Assembly: GCA_013400115.1 (NCBI GenBank)
Contig: VXBP01002290.1
Span: forward strand, 186,001 to 250,000
DNA: 64,000 nt
DNA from: Rhinopomastus cyanomelas
Taxonomy: Eukaryota; Chordata; Aves; Bucerotiformes; Rhinopomastidae
Reading direction: 5' to 3'
The notes under the pieces were generated by a model, which was given only the letters and a program-made list of their open reading frames with translations, made no database searches and was not told where the DNA came from. A program made the translations under genes and the position numbers. This document shows, one piece after another, positions 59,901 to 64,000 of the stretch; within the stretch, counting starts at the first letter, position 1, and every line of letters starts with the position of its first letter.

Positions 59901-60175
59901 TCTAATTGAAAGATTTAATGATAGCCTGAATGAGTCTGTCTCATTCATGGACAACAGAGAGAAGCTCCTTCATATAAAAAAAAGCCCAAGGTCACACAGA
60001 GCCAGATGTTGCCCTGCACAGTGGGATGCTTCTTGCAGCAGGTAGTGATGTAAAATAGCTGTGGAAGCTGAGCAGAATGATCAGGGCAGCTGGGTGGGTT
60101 TGGAGACTGGATTACACAGCAGGTCACTAAAATGACAAAGTGAAGCTGAGCAGAGTATTCTTGGTGTCTCACATT

Positions 60176-60350
60176 AGAATCATAGAATCATTAGGGGTTG
60201 GAAGGGACCTCAAAAGGTCATCTAGTCCAATCCCCCTGCCACAGCAGGATCACCTAGATCAAGTCATACAGTCAGTCTGGATTAGAAGAGACCAAGGATC
60301 ATCCAGTTCCAACTCCCCTGCCATGGGCAGGGACACCCCACCCTAGATGT
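60176..60350 (-). mobile_element. CR1 3' end with doubled terminus, antisense
   Basis: It starts on the plus strand with AGAATCATAGAATCATTAGG and GGTTGGAAGGGACCTCAAAA and continues through CAGTCAGTCTGGATTAGAAG into a second, inner terminus, GATCATCCAGTTCCAACTCC followed by GGGACACCCCACCCTAGAT. It is the inverted equivalent of the copies at 29010 and 56868. Confidence 0.92.
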
Positions 60351-63168
60351 CTACCTTGGATGTCTGAGTGTAGAATCTACTCTGCTCTCTGGGACAGTGT
60401 CTGAGAGTCCTGCTTGTAATTGCCCTTTGGAGGTGCTTGTCCTTTTTAATCTCCTATAAAAGACAGTCTAAGGAGCATAGGTTCCTTATTTAGCCACCTG
60501 AAAGGGTAGCACAGTGAGGTGTTGTTCAACATGGCTCTGTGCTGATGCCTTCATCCTGAAGTGCTGTACAGTTAATGCTATTGTAGAGAATAAGAATGTG
60601 AGGTCCAGACAACAATTCAGTTCTGGAGGCACTGAGAACATTTGGGTTAAATCTGTTAGAGAAATGGGCCAGGAGGGAGTTTCCACTGATGTTTGTTTGG
60701 TGTAAGGTGAGAAGGGAAGGGTTGAGTATTGGCTGTGATTATTTTGTGTGAATGGACAAGTCCTGAATGCTTCGTCAGAGGCAGTTTTTTATGTGGGTAA
60801 ATAGCAGTCCTGTGTTTGCAGTGCTCATTTGTTCTGGGGTGTAACCACACCTTCACGTTCTCATTTTTAAGCCCAGTCTCCTCAGCAAAGCTCAGTGTCT
60901 GACTGTGCATTTAAAAAAAGGCCTTGTACCCATTTTGTTCCAAAATGCTGGACTGATTGGCACAGACATTGGAGTTTGGTCAGTGATAGGTGGATACGGA
61001 CCACAGCGACACTGCTGCTCAGCTGAAGGTTGCTAATTACTGCCGCAGTGACTGCAGTTCCTGACACTGTGGTGACATTTGTGGCAAATAAAGGTTCTGG
61101 CAACATTCAGGTTTGAAATTACGCTGTCAGGATCTGCAACAGCCTAAATGATACAGCCTTACAAACCCAACACGTGCTGCTTACACCTCCTGAACACAGG
61201 AAGTGCCCTGCCCAGGGGTGCATCTATGCGAGTTCTCCGTCTCAGCTGGAGGATCCAAAGTCTCTTTGGTGTTTTATCCCTCTTTGGCAACTAAGAATTT
61301 GCTTCATGCTGCATCTTCTGATTCCATTTTACCAGGTATGCGTTCAGCTCTGGATTCATTGTTAATTCTCTCGGAACAAAGACATCTGAGCAAAACGTTG
61401 CCAATTTTTATGATAGCACTGATGTTTTGAGCTCATGGCAGCACAATCCATGAACAACTCCCATTAAAGCTATTGATGTGAGTCCTTCCTCGAAGGGGAT
61501 GCTCAGGAACCCTTACCTGAATTGTCTTTTGAAGTAGATTAGTTAAGTTCTATTAAATCCTGTGCTGATACTAATATTCAGAATTAAGTGCCATTAATCT
61601 GATTTGATATACTTCACTCCGAAACTGAAGAAAGCTGAATCAAATGAAGGTCATTTTAATTCTGAGTAACAGCACCCCATGCAGGACTCCTGTGTAACTT
61701 CACTAACCGCATTCAAGTCACACTTGTTATTGGTTTGGGTTAGTTTTAGACTTTCCCGGTGAAGACAAGGGACAATAAAATCATTATTGATGACCTGACC
61801 ATATAGGCTCTGCTTCCCCCCTACCCTCCAAAACACTATAGACTTAACTCCTCCTGAATACTGGACAGCTGGTTTGGAAGGTTGCTGAAGGTTGCTGTCC
61901 ATTTCTAGCCTATAGTCAATGTTTGTTTCCCTTTACTACACCATTTAAATTAAGCAAATCAGTGTAGAACCTTAGCATTTGTCCAGGCAAGAGCAGAAGG
62001 GTACTGCTGGCTGGTGTTAGTGTTCCTGCAGTACAGCTGGGCATGTGGAAACACTGCAGTCTGTCTGCCTGGTTTAAATATGTAGCTTCACCTGTTCTGC
62101 GTCAGGAGTACTAAATTTAAATGTGTAGATTTAAAATAGGTGAATGATTTAGCACCTAAAAGGTCAGGGCACATGCTGTTTATTTTGTGCTTAGCTTTTT
62201 GAGATTAACAGAAAATTGTCTGCAGCACCTGCTGTTATTGTCAAGGACTTCTGGTGCGATGCCTGTGCCACTGTATCCCCACACCTTCCCTTGGCTTTGA
62301 GTTGTGTCACAGTTGTTCTCAAGTGCTCCAGCACTGAGCCAGCACAGATTCCAGCTCACCAAGGTCTCTGCAGAGGGAGGGGTATTGACTTCTCCATCGT
62401 GTGCAGATCAAATTTCAGGCTTTTAGAGTTTTGTGCGTTTGCCAGGTACACTGAAATACAGATACCAGCGCTTGCAACCTTCCTGTGACTTTGGTGGCTT
62501 GCGCGTGGCTACTCGGTGTGGCACACAGACCCACCTCTTCCCCAGAGATGGGTGGATGGATGGGAGCACTGCTGTAAGTGTGCACCAGCCTTTTTACATT
62601 GAGTGCTGGGGGGACGTTAGCCCATGTGAGAAACATCAAAAAGGTTTGGCAGGCCCGAGACAACCAGAGCAAATTGGCAGCGTTCAATCTGCCTGACCTA
62701 GGCTGCGCTGCCATCACCTTCCCTGGAAACATGACTGCCTCTGGGTGTCACCTTGGCAGCGCCATTCCAGCTCTGCAATCCCTGCTGACCTTGTTTTACC
62801 TGCTAGTGAATCCTTGTGACCTTCTGGCAGCCATGAGAGAGGTTGTGCTGTTGTGCTTCTACCAAGAGTTCAGAGCTGCAGGGAGAGGGGTGCCTCCTCT
62901 GAGTGTGTGCAAGGACCTGATGTGATGAGAAGTACAGAGCTGTCTCTCCATAAATGCTTGACAATTTAGAAACCTTTAATAAATTAGAAAAGGGACAGAG
63001 GGAAAGAGGAGAGTCACAAGTGAGGAGGAGAGGATCTGTCCTCAGCTCAGCTTTAACAAATAACTACAAAATAATGTGCTTTACCACAGTAAGTAGTAAG
63101 AGCTCAGGGCTTCTTCTGATTCCAGAGGGCTTTAGAAGCACAGTTGGACCTGGGTTTGGGGAACTGGT

Positions 63169-63235
63169 GGGGAAAGCTCTTTGAGGTGGGTATGAGCTGG
63201 CTGGGGAAGCTCTCTGAGGTGGGTATGAGCTAGCT
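63169..63235. repeat. 34-bp imperfect tandem duplication
   Basis: GGGGAAAGCTCTTTGAGGTG with GGTATGAGCTGGCT recurs 34 bp later with one deletion and two substitutions. Non-coding. Confidence 0.85.
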
Positions 63236-64000
63236 AGGATCCTGTGTGCCAGCAAGAAGGCGGGCAGCAGCACTGCTGCTCAACAGGTGGGAAGAAACGA
63301 CGGGCCAAGATGGGCACATTTGCAGTAGACAGAATTCAGGTCCAAAGACAACAGTGAAGCAATTGGGCCAGGAAAGAACTGGGAGGAGCTGAGGATGCTT
63401 CAATGAGATGTTTCAGTGTCTGACAAGCAGAAGCACTGTGGAAGGGGTGTGGCATTCAGGAAGCTCATACTCTCTGCTGTACCCACAGTGACCACCAGCT
63501 GAAGCCCCCTGGGAAGTCTTGGCCTTGCTTCTTGGGTTGCTGTACACAAGGAGTAGGCTGGGGGCTTGTTTGTGTTTTCTGTGCTAAGCCTCTTTCTGTT
63601 GCATTTAATACCATGGGGATGACAAACAAACAAACACAGGAACCGAAAAGCTGCCTGTGCCAGGATTCATGCGTCGAGCTGCTGCCTGATGCGTTTCAAA
63701 GTTCCTCAGCATAAAATTGCAAGTGGGTCCATCCTGAAGTTCTTGGTTCTTCCCTAGGAGATTTGATGGCAATGAGAGATTTGTGGAAACCCAGATCTCT
63801 TGTAATGTTCTGTTCTCACAAATGCACCAGTTTAAACTCTCCTCAGCTGTGCAATTCTGATGGGGGCATTACAGAGAAATGAACTGAGCCTCACAGCAGC
63901 TCTGGGAGAGAAATATTACTTCTTATTTTACAGCCTGCTTCAAGCACTGCTTTTAAAAGGCATTTAAATGTCTCCCTCACATATTCCAAAAGATTAAAGT

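Larger units (their letters stand above)
51744..64000. other. 12-kb right flank without a supported gene
   Basis: No open frame here has splice-site support or a recognisable domain. In human the next gene on this side is TEX2, in the same direction as PECAM1, so its 5' end would be expected further right; I see no TEX2 coding sequence. Contents are CR1 copies (56251-56980, 60176-60350), a GC-rich patch with a CTCF-like site (53220-53560) and short tandem duplications at 55009, 56251 and 63169. Confidence 0.55.

Noticed and set aside
62415..62925. Overlapping frames on both strands near the right end
   Set aside because: Frames of similar length on both strands over the same bases, without motif or splice evidence, are expected by chance.

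Overview
This is vertebrate nuclear DNA, almost certainly from a bird. It has spliced genes with GT-AG introns, about fourteen copies of the CR1 LINE family that dominates avian repeats, and the conserved gene order POLG2 - MILR1 - PECAM1 known from human 17q23. The species cannot be named from the sequence. Exon boundaries were worked out by hand from splice sites, reading phase and recalled human proteins, and every exon set closes into an uninterrupted frame.

Layout. Positions 1-794 are upstream flank plus a GC-rich, CpG-rich promoter with two nuclear respiratory factor 1 core motifs. Positions 795-6891 (+) are POLG2, the accessory subunit of mitochondrial DNA polymerase gamma (8 exons, 459 aa). 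Positions 6912-7964 are a convergent gap holding both polyadenylation signals and a 161-bp hAT-type MITE with an 8-bp target duplication. Positions 7965-13093 (-) are a MILR1 (Allergin-1) orthologue (8 exons, 314 aa: two Ig domains, one membrane segment, a tail with ITIM-type tyrosines). Positions 13094-21662 are an 8.6-kb gene-free interval between two divergent genes. Positions 21663-50734 (+) are PECAM1/CD31 (16 coding exons, 730 aa: six Ig domains, one membrane segment, a tail with ITIM and ITSM). From 50735 to 64000 I find only the PECAM1 3' region, CR1 elements, short tandem duplications and a small GC-rich patch with a CTCF-like site; no gene could be supported there.

How they relate. 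POLG2 is a housekeeping mitochondrial gene. MILR1 and PECAM1 are inhibitory Ig-superfamily receptors of blood and endothelial cells that signal through phosphotyrosine motifs. They lie head to head and share the same exon plan: a 34-nt signal exon, a short second exon, then one phase 1-1 exon per Ig domain. This points to an old inverted duplication.

The most unusual element is a 190-bp minus-strand unit at 37332-37521 inside PECAM1. It has a tRNA(Lys)-like head with intact A and B boxes joined to a CR1 3' tail, which is the architecture of a CR1-mobilised SINE.
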